Shown here: piece after piece, positions 1 to 8,628 of the stretch
How positions within the stretch are numbered: the first letter of the stretch is position 1
How the letters are laid out: each line of letters starts with the position of its first letter
Source: Cyanobium sp. Cruz-8D1
Lineage (GTDB): Bacteria; Cyanobacteriota; Cyanobacteriia; PCC-6307; Cyanobiaceae
Direction: 5' to 3'
Length of the DNA stretch: 64,000 nucleotides
Assembly (NCBI RefSeq): GCF_024345975.1
Contig: NZ_JAGQCD010000021.1
Location: 1-64,000 of the forward strand
Program-made: the position numbers and the translations under genes
The notes under the pieces: model-generated
Databases searched by the model: none
What the model saw: the letters and a program-made list of their open reading frames with translations, nothing else
Told to the model about the DNA's origin: nothing

Positions 1-162
1 GCCACTTCAACAGGCAGAAGCAGCAGGAGGTGATGGCAACGGGATAGGGGGGCCAGGCTCCCACGGCTAGATGGGAAGCCATCCGTAGCTAATCGCCTTG
101 TCCTTGTATGATTTGTACCCTAAAATCCGCACAAGCCGGCTCACACAAAGTGCCGGGCTGAG

Positions 163-2313
163 GTGGATGGCGTGAGCGCAGGCATTATGCGCAACAGGCT
201 CCTAGCGCCCCGGTTGCAGGAGGCAATCGTTGCCCGGCTGGGCTGGAGCAGCCTGCGCCCGGTGCAGGAGCAGGCCGGCGAGGCGCTGCTGGCTGGTGCC
301 AACGCGGTGATCCTGGCGCCGACGGCCGGCGGCAAGACCGAAGCCTCCATGTTCCCCACCATCTCCCAAATGGTGGAGTCGGCCCCTGATGGCGTTGGCG
401 CCCTCTACATCGCGCCGATCAAGGCCCTGCTCAACAACCAAGCCGAGCGCCTTGGCCTCTACACCGAAATGGTGGGCCTGCGCCGCTTCGTGTGGCATGG
501 CGACACCGACGACTCCTCCCGCCGCAAGTTCCTCAAGGAGCCGGCCGAGCTGTTGATGACCACCCCCGAATCCCTGGAGGTGATGCTCGTCTCCCAGCGG
601 GTGGACGAAGCCAAGCTGTTCGGTGATCTGCGGATTGTTGTGATCGACGAGGTGCATGCCCTCGCTGGCTCGGACCGGGGTGCGCACCTGATGAGCGTGC
701 TGGAGCGCATCGCCCGGCTGTCACGCCATGACCTGCAACGAGTTGGCCTCAGCGCCACGGTCGGCAATCCTGCTGCGATCCTCATCTGGTTGCAGGGTTC
801 CTCTCAGCGGCCGGGTCAGGTTGTAGATCCACCGAAACCTGCGAGCCGCCGCCAACTGCTGGTGGTTCACCGGCCGGAGCTGCGGTTGCTCGCCCACGAT
901 GCTGCCCGGATGGCCCAGGGCCAGAAGAGCCTGTTCTTCTGCCAATCCCGCGCCATCACAGAGAAGGTGGCCGAAACCATGCGGCGGGCTGGCACCACCG
1001 TGTTCGTGCACCACAGCGCTGTCTCCAAGGAGGAGCGCCTCCTCGCCGAGGAGGCTTTTCATCGGAGCACGGCGGATGGCAGTGGTGCTTGCATCGTCTG
1101 CACCTCCACCCTCGAGCTGGGTATCGATGTGGGTGATCTCGATCTGGTGCTCCAGGCCGATGCCCCGGACACGGTGAGCTCGTTTTTGCAGCGCATGGGC
1201 CGCACCGGCCGGCGTGATGGCCAGGCTGCCAACACCACTTTTTTCTGTGAATCCAGCGAGAGCGTGCTGCAGGCCACGGCGTTGATCGAGCTGGCCAAGC
1301 AGGGATGGGTAGAGGACGTGCCGATTCAGGGCCGCTGCTGGCCTGTGCTCATCCACCAGCTGCTCACCATGGCCTTGGCCGGTGGTGGCATAACAGCAGA
1401 AGACGCCTGGAACCACCTCTCCAAGGTGCCGGACTTCGCCGGAATCAGCCGACCAGAGTATGAACGCCTCATCCGCTGGCTGCTCGCTGATGGCGGGCTG
1501 CGGGAGGCCTCAGGCCAGCTGGTGATCGGTCCCAAAGCGGAGAAGCGCTTTGGCCGCAAGAACTTCATGGAGCTGTTTGCGGTGTTCACCAGCCCGGTCA
1601 GCTACACGGTCGTGACGGCCGCAGGGCAGCCCCTCGGTTCGCTGCAGCAGGAGTTCGTCGATCGCCTGGTCGATGGGGTCAGCAGCTTTCTGCTCGGCGG
1701 CCGGGGCTGGGTGGTGCAGCGCATCCAGCACGATGACCGCCGCGTGTTTGTGGATCCCGCTCCACGCGGCAAGCAGCCCACCTGGGGTGGCTACATCCCC
1801 CAATTCCTCGGCCTGGAGGTGTGCCAGAAGATGCGCGACATCTTGCTCTCCTCAACAGCCTTCCCCTATCTCGATACGCAAGCCGCGGCTGTCCTCGAGG
1901 AGAAGCGAGAGGTGATCCAGCCGCTCTTTCAGTCCGGCCGCGGCGGCATCGAGGTGAAAGATGGCGAACTCCGCTGGTGGACCTTCGCTGGCGGCAAGAT
2001 CAACGCCACGCTGCGCTATGGCCTTGAAGCTGTCGGCGGTGACTGGAAAATCACCACCGACAACATCCTCGTCAAGGCCAAGGGTGAAGGCATAACGCCC
2101 GAGCGGTTTCACGATGCGATCCAGCGGCTGGCCTTACCTGATATCTGGGACGACGCCAAGCTCTGGAAAGATGTCGCTGAATCACTCCCTAACTACAGGC
2201 TCAGCAAGTTTCAGGACCTGATGCCGGAGTGGGTGGAGCAGGAAGTCATTTCTAAGTATCTGTTATCAGTAAAGCGAACCCAAGGATGGATAGCCGTAAC
2301 GGAAATTGCCTAG
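163..2313 (+). CDS. Lhr-like superfamily 2 DEAD/DEAH helicase (BrxHI-like)
   Basis: A 716-residue SF2 helicase that should couple ATP hydrolysis to movement on, or remodelling of, nucleic acid. Visible motifs are Walker A APTAGGKT (Lys58), the DEVH box near residues 162-165, SAT near 197-199, and the motif VI segment QRMGRTGRR near 346. The size and the long C-terminal region after the two RecA folds fit the Lhr-like group that includes BrxHI of type 2 BREX (Pgl) phage-defence loci. The start used is GTG at 163; ATG at 187 is an alternative. No partner BREX gene is visible, since upstream genes lie outside the window, so the BREX link is inference. The TAG stop falls inside a perfect 18-bp palindrome. 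Confidence 0.85.
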   Translation: MDGVSAGIMRNRLLAPRLQEAIVARLGWSSLRPVQEQAGEALLAGANAVILAPTAGGKTEASMFPTISQMVESAPDGVGALYIAPIKALLNNQAERLGLYTEMVGLRRFVWHGDTDDSSRRKFLKEPAELLMTTPESLEVMLVSQRVDEAKLFGDLRIVVIDEVHALAGSDRGAHLMSVLERIARLSRHDLQRVGLSATVGNPAAILIWLQGSSQRPGQVVDPPKPASRRQLLVVHRPELRLLAHDAARMAQGQKSLFFCQSRAITEKVAETMRRAGTTVFVHHSAVSKEERLLAEEAFHRSTADGSGACIVCTSTLELGIDVGDLDLVLQADAPDTVSSFLQRMGRTGRRDGQAANTTFFCESSESVLQATALIELAKQGWVEDVPIQGRCWPVLIHQLLTMALAGGGITAEDAWNHLSKVPDFAGISRPEYERLIRWLLADGGLREASGQLVIGPKAEKRFGRKNFMELFAVFTSPVSYTVVTAAGQPLGSLQQEFVDRLVDGVSSFLLGGRGWVVQRIQHDDRRVFVDPAPRGKQPTWGGYIPQFLGLEVCQKMRDILLSSTAFPYLDTQAAAVLEEKREVIQPLFQSGRGGIEVKDGELRWWTFAGGKINATLRYGLEAVGGDWKITTDNILVKAKGEGITPERFHDAIQRLALPDIWDDAKLWKDVAESLPNYRLSKFQDLMPEWVEQEVISKYLLSVKRTQGWIAVTEIA

Positions 2314-2323
2314 AGCTAGGCAA
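2306..2323. repeat. 18-bp palindrome carrying two inverted TTGCCTA motifs
   Basis: TTGCCTAG, two bases, then CTAGGCAA form a perfect palindrome that includes the stop codon of the helicase. A further TAGGCAA lies at 2384-2390. The same TTGCCTA heptamer occurs four times next to the integrase at the other end of the island (16373-16433). It could be a recombinase or regulator binding site; that role is inferred from the repetition only. Confidence 0.5.
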
Positions 2324-2441
2324 ATCGATTATCAATTCAAGTTATTTACATACTTCGGCCTCCCCTAAGGCAGTTGCTTGAAATAGGCAATAGCGATAAA
2401 TTGGCATGGCTATTATGGCGGCTAAAATACAACAGGCAATG

Positions 2442-3383
2442 CTAGAGCTGAAAGTCAAGCAAGCATTTCTTTTCGTTGCTCTTGAGAACTTCTCCGTCAA
2501 AGCTTAGCAGGCAAGGGGCTTGAACAATTCCTGCCTCTATGATTGCGGTAAGCATCACCGAGAACCCAATCGCAATGCTCAGCCATTGGACCTGCAGCAA
2601 TTGACAATGACGCAGGTCAGCTTGCCTTGTCTTTGCCAAAGTTGAGATGGCAAGCGGTTCCACAATATACTGCTGATAGGGATCCTTGCTCAGCTCTCCA
2701 GTGTTGCACAGTGAGTCAAGAATATACTCAGTCTTTAGCTTAATCGAGTCGACATCTGGGTGACTAGCCCAGTAGATCGAATACTTCCTCGTTAAAAGAT
2801 CGTGCACATGAAAGCGAGTTCGATTAAATGCGTATTGCGCAATCACATACTCAAGCAGCTTGTCCCTGTCGGCTTCCTCCAATGTCTTAAGCTGAAATAG
2901 CTTCTTTCGTACAAAAGATACGACCTGCCTAAACAAGGCAATGCCGTAGGGGAACATAGTAAGCCGTTTTAGATAATAATCAATAATGCCATTAATGATG
3001 ATATCGTGAATTCCCCAATATTGAACAAACTGAATTCTTCTGCCTTTTAGTCTGGCGATGCTCATCTTGGAGTCACCCGAGTATTGCTGCGCAGCCTTGT
3101 CCCACGCTTTGCCTTTAATGACAAGGCCTTGGCATGAAAGCACGAGGAAGCAAGGCTCTCTATTTTCGAGAATATGAACGCGCTGGCAATTCACATGACG
3201 AGCATCGTCTCCCGATCTTGGAATACTGCCAACACACAATCGCTCGGTTGCCCTAGCAAGCGCTGCCTTGGCCAGTAGAAGCCCTACACGAAACTTGAGC
3301 CTGTCAAGCCTCTTTAGCTGCCTTCTCATAGAACGCTTGATTTTTTCACTGAAAAGTGTTTTTGCAGGATACTTTTGGATCAT
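2442..3383 (-). CDS. Hypothetical protein with C-terminal membrane segment
   Basis: A 313-residue protein of no family I recognise. The N-terminus is strongly basic (many Lys and Arg within the first 40 residues). The middle is soluble-looking and rich in Tyr, Lys and Ile. Near residues 270-292 there is one clear hydrophobic stretch (WLSIAIGFSVMLTAIIEAGI), followed by a short tail. The DNA is visibly more AT-rich than the core genome, which suggests transfer. It stands alone between the helicase and a degraded stretch, in the same orientation as the three-gene module upstream of it. A membrane-tethered effector in a defence context is possible but unproven. Confidence 0.6.
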   Translation of the reverse strand: MIQKYPAKTLFSEKIKRSMRRQLKRLDRLKFRVGLLLAKAALARATERLCVGSIPRSGDDARHVNCQRVHILENREPCFLVLSCQGLVIKGKAWDKAAQQYSGDSKMSIARLKGRRIQFVQYWGIHDIIINGIIDYYLKRLTMFPYGIALFRQVVSFVRKKLFQLKTLEEADRDKLLEYVIAQYAFNRTRFHVHDLLTRKYSIYWASHPDVDSIKLKTEYILDSLCNTGELSKDPYQQYIVEPLAISTLAKTRQADLRHCQLLQVQWLSIAIGFSVMLTAIIEAGIVQAPCLLSFDGEVLKSNEKKCLLDFQL

Positions 3384-3593
3384 CAGTAAAACAGCAGTTT
3401 CTTCTATTCGGCAGATTTATCCTATTTATTGTCTGCGCTGCTGCTTTGTATCGTGCTTCCTTGCAACCGTAGCGCCTCCTCGTATTCAGCACCGATCCCC
3501 AGCCCTGAGTCCTCATCTGGGGTCAATCGCTACCGCTGCGCGGGCCTTCGGCTACATGCCCACGTGGATCAGGCAGGCCAGGGCCAGGTCGCT

Positions 3594-3950
3594 TCAGCTG
3601 CCGAGCAGTGTCTTGATGCTGCGGGAGGTGCCGGGCTCATTGATCTGCAGCCCACCCTGACCGACGGGCGCCACCTCGCTGGGCAGCGCCATGAAGCGCT
3701 GCTGATCCATTCCCTCAACAGCTGCAGGGCTTGGAGGCAGGCGCCCAAAGCTCTGTCACTCCCCCCCGCCATGCCTTTGCCAGCTCGTACTTCCTCGCTA
3801 AGTCGATCCCGGCGCCCTGCCCCGGCAGCAGCTGCTGCGCACCCACATAGAGGATGCAGCAGGCCACCTGTAGGACTGAGATGGTGGTGCATCCCTCGTA
3901 CCGCTGCAGTTGGTGCTTCTGGTTGGGGTTGTTCTGGCCACATCGGATTA
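3594..3950 (-). pseudogene. Possible degraded reading frame in the 3384-4004 gap
   Basis: This 620-base gap has no convincing intact gene. One minus-strand frame reads protein-like from roughly 3950 down to a stop at 3594, interrupted by an in-frame TGA at 3756-3758. The last intact piece runs from ATG 3710 to the stop at 3594 (38 residues, containing GGLQINEPGTSRSIKTLLGS). The upstream piece reads ...HQLQRYEGCTTISVLQVACC... I recognise neither. The rest of the gap shows nothing further. The frame may be chance coding potential in GC-rich DNA. Confidence 0.25.
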
Positions 3951-4004
3951 GAAGAACGGAACTCCGCAGTGACCCATGAAGCGGCTTTTCAATTCACTTA
4001 AAAG

Positions 4005-4868
4005 TCATTCATAGAGGAGAAAAGAGAGAGTTAGACTGTCAAAGTCAAGCCGATCACTGTACACATATTCGGCGGCGGTGAGATCATCCAGATATGCAAC
4101 CTGGCCCTCAACTGAGGTAAATCTACCATTCGGCTGTATCAGTGCGAGCCAGGCATCTAGCTGTTCATACGGGGTGGGACTGCCTGGAAGTCCATCATCT
4201 TTTTGGATGAAATGAAAGAACAGCTCGACCTGCTCATCTCCCCATGAGGGGCTAGCCTGGACACGTATTTCACGCAGCTGGCGAAGGGCTTCTCCTTCAG
4301 AAGAGTTCTTCTTGTACTTGTCCGAGAGGCGTGCGAGGAGAGGCTTTGCCATTACCACAAAGTCATCCGGAAAGGCAAAGCGTGAGCGCTTACGTTTCAA
4401 TGCATCAGAAAAGTGGCGTACATCTTCATCCGTCAGACAGCCACGAACTCGCTGATACTGAAGAAAAAATGGCTTTTCTATGACCATCACGCGGTCGAGA
4501 TCCACAACTAGACCTTTCTCTTGAAGCCCACGTAAATAAGCAAAACGTGGCCGCTTGCCGCATTCGACTGAGCGGACATCACCAACGGAGACCAATGGTG
4601 AAACTTCAAGAAAAGGTCTCTGCTGAAATGGACGCACGATGTCGCAAGTCTGAGTCACGATAGCCAATCCGTCTACCTGCTCTTCAACAATGTCGCCATC
4701 TACATCGTTCTCTGCTATAAGCTGCTTTGCCGATGGCGTGATGGGCATTGTGTCACAAAATCGCCAAGCGAACCAGAACTCCCCAAGTACACAATCTCCC
4801 TGCTGCCAATCATCGAGAGAATCGTCGGCTCCCTCCAGGCGAGGATCTGGTTCAGAGGATTTGTCCAC
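4005..4868 (-). CDS. Unknown protein with TQTCDIV motif, third gene of module
   Basis: A 287-residue protein, probably starting at GTG 4868, which lies 17 bases inside the preceding gene. I do not recognise a named domain. Near residues 70-77 it has a motif AIVTQTCDIV, followed by a Pro-rich hydrophobic strand (PFLEVSPLV); related proteins with a VVxSQxCDI motif are familiar as hypothetical proteins in accessory DNA. The N-terminus is acidic and the middle is rich in Lys/Arg with charged helices. No signal peptide or membrane segment is seen. The extensive overlap with the DNA-binding protein gene implies translational coupling, so the three products probably act together. Confidence 0.7.
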   Translation of the reverse strand: MDKSSEPDPRLEGADDSLDDWQQGDCVLGEFWFAWRFCDTMPITPSAKQLIAENDVDGDIVEEQVDGLAIVTQTCDIVRPFQQRPFLEVSPLVSVGDVRSVECGKRPRFAYLRGLQEKGLVVDLDRVMVIEKPFFLQYQRVRGCLTDEDVRHFSDALKRKRSRFAFPDDFVVMAKPLLARLSDKYKKNSSEGEALRQLREIRVQASPSWGDEQVELFFHFIQKDDGLPGSPTPYEQLDAWLALIQPNGRFTSVEGQVAYLDDLTAAEYVYSDRLDFDSLTLSFLLYE

Positions 4869-5532
4869 GCTTCACTTTCCTCGCCTTGGCAACTCTGACC
4901 CGTCCTGAAGAAGAGATGGGTGTGTCGTCTATTTCAGCATCAAAACCTGTCAGCGAGGGTGGCATTTTATCCTTGATTTGAACAGGGTTGGCTTGGGGCG
5001 GCCGCCGGCGATGCGTTTTCACTACACCAAGCTGATCTCGCACCTCCTCATATTTATCCTGAATGAGCAATTCGAATGGTGAGCGATCACCATTTTCAAG
5101 AGGCTCGAGCAAGAGCGTACGGTTGGCACGAGCTGACCCCCTGTCAATCGTACGGATTAAAGTTAGTAGGTGATACAACTTTTCTTTATTCTTTTCTGAC
5201 AGCGGCTTCCCGCTTGCCCAGAAATGCAAGGAGCGGCGCTGAACACCAAACAACCTGCTCAGCTGATCCCAAGACAGCCCTGTTTTGAATCGCAGCTCGT
5301 GAATGGCTTTGCTCGTGGGGAGATCCAGGTCTTGGTCAACACTCAGGCACCCGCCAGAAGAGGTATGCTCTGATGAATAGAGCCTGATCAGGAAATCCAG
5401 AAGATCACCGCTATAGGGATAGGATCCGGTACCGAACCCTCGGGTTACAACGTCGGCCTGCCCAAACACCTGGGACAGCCCAGAGCCTGTGGACTGCGAG
5501 TGACTCACTCCACGCGACTGCAAAGAGATCAT
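4852..5532 (-). CDS. Xre/ParS-like helix-turn-helix protein, middle gene of module
   Basis: A 226-residue protein with a likely helix-turn-helix at residues 76-128 (TGLSWDQLSRLFGVQRRSLHFW is the core). After it comes a segment at about 138-170 (LLEPLENGDRSPFELL) that resembles the pattern of the Xre/MbcA/ParS toxin-binding domain. The C-terminus is basic (RVRVAKARKVKR). The ATG start overlaps the stop of the TIGR04255 gene as ATGA, and its own 3' end overlaps the next gene by 17 bases. The likely role is a DNA-binding regulator, and perhaps antitoxin, for the operon. The HTH is fairly clear; the ParS-like reading is a pattern resemblance only. Confidence 0.7.
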   Translation of the reverse strand: MISLQSRGVSHSQSTGSGLSQVFGQADVVTRGFGTGSYPYSGDLLDFLIRLYSSEHTSSGGCLSVDQDLDLPTSKAIHELRFKTGLSWDQLSRLFGVQRRSLHFWASGKPLSEKNKEKLYHLLTLIRTIDRGSARANRTLLLEPLENGDRSPFELLIQDKYEEVRDQLGVVKTHRRRPPQANPVQIKDKMPPSLTGFDAEIDDTPISSSGRVRVAKARKVKRGQIL

Positions 5533-6332
5533 TGTTGCTCACCTCCATAGAATGCCAGGAAATCATCGGTCACCACCCAGCGGAAAAAAGTGTAGATACG
5601 CTCGGAAAATAACTGTGCACGGTTGATTATAGCTTCCACGTCAACATTAATTGACGTATGATCAAGTGTTGACATGTCAAGATCAAGGATCCAGCTTGGT
5701 GAGTCCAAGGCTGGAATGATCAACGGGTCTAGGCCAACGTTCTTGGCTAGCTGCCCCCATCGAGCGACTAGGGTGGCATGAGGGAGATTAAATTTATTTT
5801 CAGTAATACTAAAATCTTGTTGATTGAACTGAGGCAATCCAGCAATGCCGCATATTTCATCTCTGACCAGTGATCTAATTTGATGCACGGCTTCCCCGCT
5901 AATCCGGTCGACATAGCGAACACCTAAGCGGTCGACTACGGCAGGGTTGACATGCTCAATGAGTGCAGAAACAGCCTCGCGCAAACGAGCAAGAAAGTCG
6001 GCTCGACTAGTATAAGAACTCGTCTCAATAGCCAGAAATGTTTGAGCCAGGGAAACCGTCCATGTGCTCTCAAGGTTGGCAAATCTCCACACCTTCTCTG
6101 TTTTGGTGGAAATTGAACCAGAAGACTCAAAGTTTATTTGTTGTACTTTACCGTGCGTCAACAAGGGGTACTTCGACAAGATCTCCTGCTGAAAGGGCGC
6201 CACGAACTCATCCGTGGCGACAGCGAGAACTTCCGAGAAGCGAATCTGGGCGATCACGCATACCAACGGGGCTCGCTCCAGCGCCACCTCCTCGGGGGGT
6301 GGGTCCGTGAGGGGATCATTGAAAGCAACCAT
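5529..6332 (-). CDS. TIGR04255 family protein, first gene of module
   Basis: A 267-residue protein that fits the sporadically distributed TIGR04255 family. An N-terminal PLVCVIAQIRFSEV strand is followed by a possible helix containing FQQEIL and a central RLGVRYVDRI. The C-terminal region is SINVDVEAIINRAQLFSERIYTFFRWVVTDDF, with the aromatic residues typical of the family end. Its biochemical function is not established. It is the promoter-proximal gene of a three-gene minus-strand operon with 4-base and 17-base overlaps. Base composition is lower in GC than the core genome, consistent with acquisition. ATG 6332 is the only good start. Confidence 0.75.
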   Translation of the reverse strand: MVAFNDPLTDPPPEEVALERAPLVCVIAQIRFSEVLAVATDEFVAPFQQEILSKYPLLTHGKVQQINFESSGSISTKTEKVWRFANLESTWTVSLAQTFLAIETSSYTSRADFLARLREAVSALIEHVNPAVVDRLGVRYVDRISGEAVHQIRSLVRDEICGIAGLPQFNQQDFSITENKFNLPHATLVARWGQLAKNVGLDPLIIPALDSPSWILDLDMSTLDHTSINVDVEAIINRAQLFSERIYTFFRWVVTDDFLAFYGGEQQ

Positions 6333-6615
6333 GGGGTGCCTGGGCCGGGAGCATGCTGGGCTGAGCGCCCAAGTGTGAAGTGGACTGTGAAGCTAGCCTG
6401 GCAGGCCTGGCACCAGAGGCAAGAGGTTGTGAGCCCTTGACACATTCACTTCATCCGCATCGGCCGACCTGATCCTGAAGACCCCTTGCATCAGAAACCT
6501 GACCAGCCTGCGGGGTGGTCGGCAGGTTCCACGAGGCTGCAAGCATGGATTGCACTTCTGCCTGTAGCACGGTTTCCCTTGCCTTGCTCGGCCTGGCTCG
6601 GGACGCCATTGGTGC

Positions 6616-6897
6616 TCAGTAGTCCTCGGGAAAAAGCAGCGTGGTGATCGGGCCGCCACCCTCGCCGCGCAGGTCTTGGGTGATCACCCAGATGGTGCCG
6701 TGCCCCGGGGTGTCGTAGCTGGAGAACAGGCGCCCTTCTGCGTGACTGTGGTCTGAGTTATTGGCCGCCTTGTCCTCGGCATCGAGGTTGCCCCAATCGC
6801 GGGCGGCATGCCGATCAAGCAGGCTGATGATCACCTCATGGGATACGGCAGCGGCGACAGCGGCCGTGGCGACGACCTTGCCGAGGGAGTGGCGCAT
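6616..6897 (-). CDS. Small conserved mobile-element protein
   Basis: A 93-residue protein resembling a small family widespread on plasmids and islands. These proteins begin with a hydrophobic strand (GKVVATAAVAAAV) and contain a LDRHAARDWGNLDAEDKAANN core, then a short Ser/Tyr/Asp segment, and end in strands WVITQDLRG and TTLLFPEDY. Such proteins are often labelled, probably wrongly, as restriction subunits. No function is known to me. It is the last gene of the recombination block running from SLOG through Gp157-like and Rad52-like genes, 72 bases after the Rad52-like gene. Confidence 0.7.
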   Translation of the reverse strand: MRHSLGKVVATAAVAAAVSHEVIISLLDRHAARDWGNLDAEDKAANNSDHSHAEGRLFSSYDTPGHGTIWVITQDLRGEGGGPITTLLFPEDY

Positions 6898-6969
6898 GGT
6901 GTAAAGAAGTCGAAGGTGACGCAGGGGCCAAGGTCATGGCCCCATCAGGTGGACTGAAGTCTGACCAGC

Positions 6970-7857
6970 TCAGCTGGCCTGGGCTGCAGCGCCAGTAACC
7001 ATGGTGAGATTCCCGCCGTCGGTGTGCTGCACCAGAAAGGCCTCGATCCAGTCGTGATGCCTGCGCTGGCAGATCCGATCAGCGATCGTGTGGTCCTCGG
7101 GGGGCACCTGGAACCGCTTGCGGAAGGCCTTGGTGAACCCCTCCAGGACTGGCCGGGGGAGAGCCCTGATCGTGTCGCACAGCTGGTGGATGGTGGCTGG
7201 ATCGAGGGGCGCTAGGCCTGGATCAGGAGACGGTGCTGATCCTTCTTCAATGGGTGGCTCAGTTTTCGATGTCGCCGCCACCTCGTGTTCCTGGGCACGC
7301 AGAGGCCTGGACGCCGGTTGAGCCACCACCCGCAGTTGAGTGGGCCTGACACTGCTTGGCGACCTGGAACTGGGCCGCTCCCCCGTCTCCACTGCCCCGG
7401 TGACCTCCCGCTGCTGCTTGTCATACAGCGCCAGCCCGAACGGGTTGCCGAAGGTCATCAGCGCGCGCTTCATGGCGTCGGTCTCGGCTTCCTTGAGGGC
7501 CGATTCATGGGCCTGACCAAGATCCACGTCGATGCCGTGGCCGGCGCCGCTGCCCTCGCGGATCAGGGTCGGCTGGCCGGCGGTGCTGACACTGATACGC
7601 ACTCGGGCGGTGTAGGTGACACCCCAGCCGGGTTTCTGCTCCCGCCCGATGGTGCGTTCGCTCTGGTTGACGCAGCGGAGAGCAACGGTTTCCCGCTGCC
7701 AGCCGTCAAAGCCAAAGATGCGGTTTGCTTCCGCGATCACCTGCCAGCCCTCCAGGTAGCTCACCTGGCTGCGGCCCTGCTCCCGCTGGCGCACCTTGGC
7801 GCGATCCAGAGGGGCGGAGAGGGCAGTGATCTGCTCGGCGGAGAAGGTGCAGGTCAT
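6970..7857 (-). CDS. Rad52/Rad22-type single-strand annealing protein
   Basis: A 295-residue protein of the Rad52/Rad22 family, which anneals complementary single strands during recombination. The N-terminal 150 residues carry the expected signature: SYLEGWQVIAEANRIFGFDGW, a GSGAGHGIDVD turn, then AHESALKEAETDAMKRALMTFGNPFGLALY. The C-terminal half is a low-complexity linker rich in Pro, Ser and Arg, followed by a charged helical tail. Such proteins are common on phages and plasmids. Here the gene sits downstream of Gp157-like and SLOG genes, so the block probably serves recombination or replication of the element. ATG 7857 fits the family start. Confidence 0.88.
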   Translation of the reverse strand: MTCTFSAEQITALSAPLDRAKVRQREQGRSQVSYLEGWQVIAEANRIFGFDGWQRETVALRCVNQSERTIGREQKPGWGVTYTARVRISVSTAGQPTLIREGSGAGHGIDVDLGQAHESALKEAETDAMKRALMTFGNPFGLALYDKQQREVTGAVETGERPSSRSPSSVRPTQLRVVAQPASRPLRAQEHEVAATSKTEPPIEEGSAPSPDPGLAPLDPATIHQLCDTIRALPRPVLEGFTKAFRKRFQVPPEDHTIADRICQRRHHDWIEAFLVQHTDGGNLTMVTGAAAQAS

Positions 7858-7945
7858 GACGGTGCTCAGGCGTGAGGAGGGATGTGGTTTGGAGAAGCGG
7901 GCCCGCCACTGCAGTGGGCCATGTCGAGGGGGCCTCTGCCCCCCG

Positions 7946-8575
7946 TCAGTGGATGCGCCAAGAGCGGCGGGAGAGGAGCTGGGTTCCGGTGATCTGGCGG
8001 CCAGCCTTGAGGGCCTCCTTGATGGCGTTCTTGTCCGGTTTGGTGGTGGTGGTGACGGTGAGCCACTCGCGATCGAGGGCCTCCTCGTCGTCGATCACCA
8101 CGGTCTGGGACTTGCGGCTTGTGAGCTCGTGATCGGGGAACGAGAAGCGGGTGGCCGCCGGCTGCAGCTGGGTGAGGACAAAGATCAGCGATTCCTCCAG
8201 GGCATCAGCCCGGCCGGCATCACTACGGGCAAGATCGGCAAGCCGCTTGGCTTGCTGCTGGCGGTAGGCGGCCTGACCGCGCAGGTGCTCGATCACCCAG
8301 CAGGTGGCATCGGCCTTGGCGGCCAGGGCGGCTTTGTTGCCCTCCTCTGCCAAAAGAGCAGCCTCCAGCTCAGCCAGAGCTGAGGCGTGCTGCTCAGGAT
8401 CATCGGCTTCCAGCTGCTCGGCCAGCTGGCCGATGGCGGTGGTGAGCTCCTGGGCCTCGATGCCCAGCTGCCATAGGGAACCAGATCGACGCAGGGAACA
8501 GGCAGGACCTTTTGCCGAGGGGGCTGCCGCTGGGGCATCGGCTGGAGCTGCGGAAATGGGGGTGAGAACGGCCAT
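7946..8575 (-). CDS. Siphovirus Gp157-like protein
   Basis: A protein of about 209 residues from ATG 8575. A longer frame continues upstream, but its added residues overlap the SLOG gene and look like shadow. The region from LWQLGIEAQELTTAI onward is a long coiled coil typical of Gp157. The C-terminus has the diagnostic order of a short beta strand with SRKSQTVVI, then TTKPDKNAIKEALKAGRQITGTQLL. Gp157 of streptococcal phage was linked to phage resistance, but the family is mostly found in phage and plasmid recombination blocks next to annealing proteins, which is its position here. Confidence 0.78.
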   Translation of the reverse strand: MAVLTPISAAPADAPAAAPSAKGPACSLRRSGSLWQLGIEAQELTTAIGQLAEQLEADDPEQHASALAELEAALLAEEGNKAALAAKADATCWVIEHLRGQAAYRQQQAKRLADLARSDAGRADALEESLIFVLTQLQPAATRFSFPDHELTSRKSQTVVIDDEEALDREWLTVTTTTKPDKNAIKEALKAGRQITGTQLLSRRSWRIH

Positions 8576-8628
8576 GACGGCGAGAAGAAGAGAAGAGGAA
8601 CAGGGCGCGCCAGCAGGCGCAGAAGGCT

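Noticed and set aside
1-162. Short open tails at the left edge (frames ending at 47 and 70)
   Set aside because: Either could be the C-terminus of an upstream gene, but neither can be chosen from so few residues.
3429-4001. 190-codon plus-strand frame in the gap after the orphan protein
   Set aside because: Composition is that of a random frame; a minus-strand frame in the same place reads more naturally.
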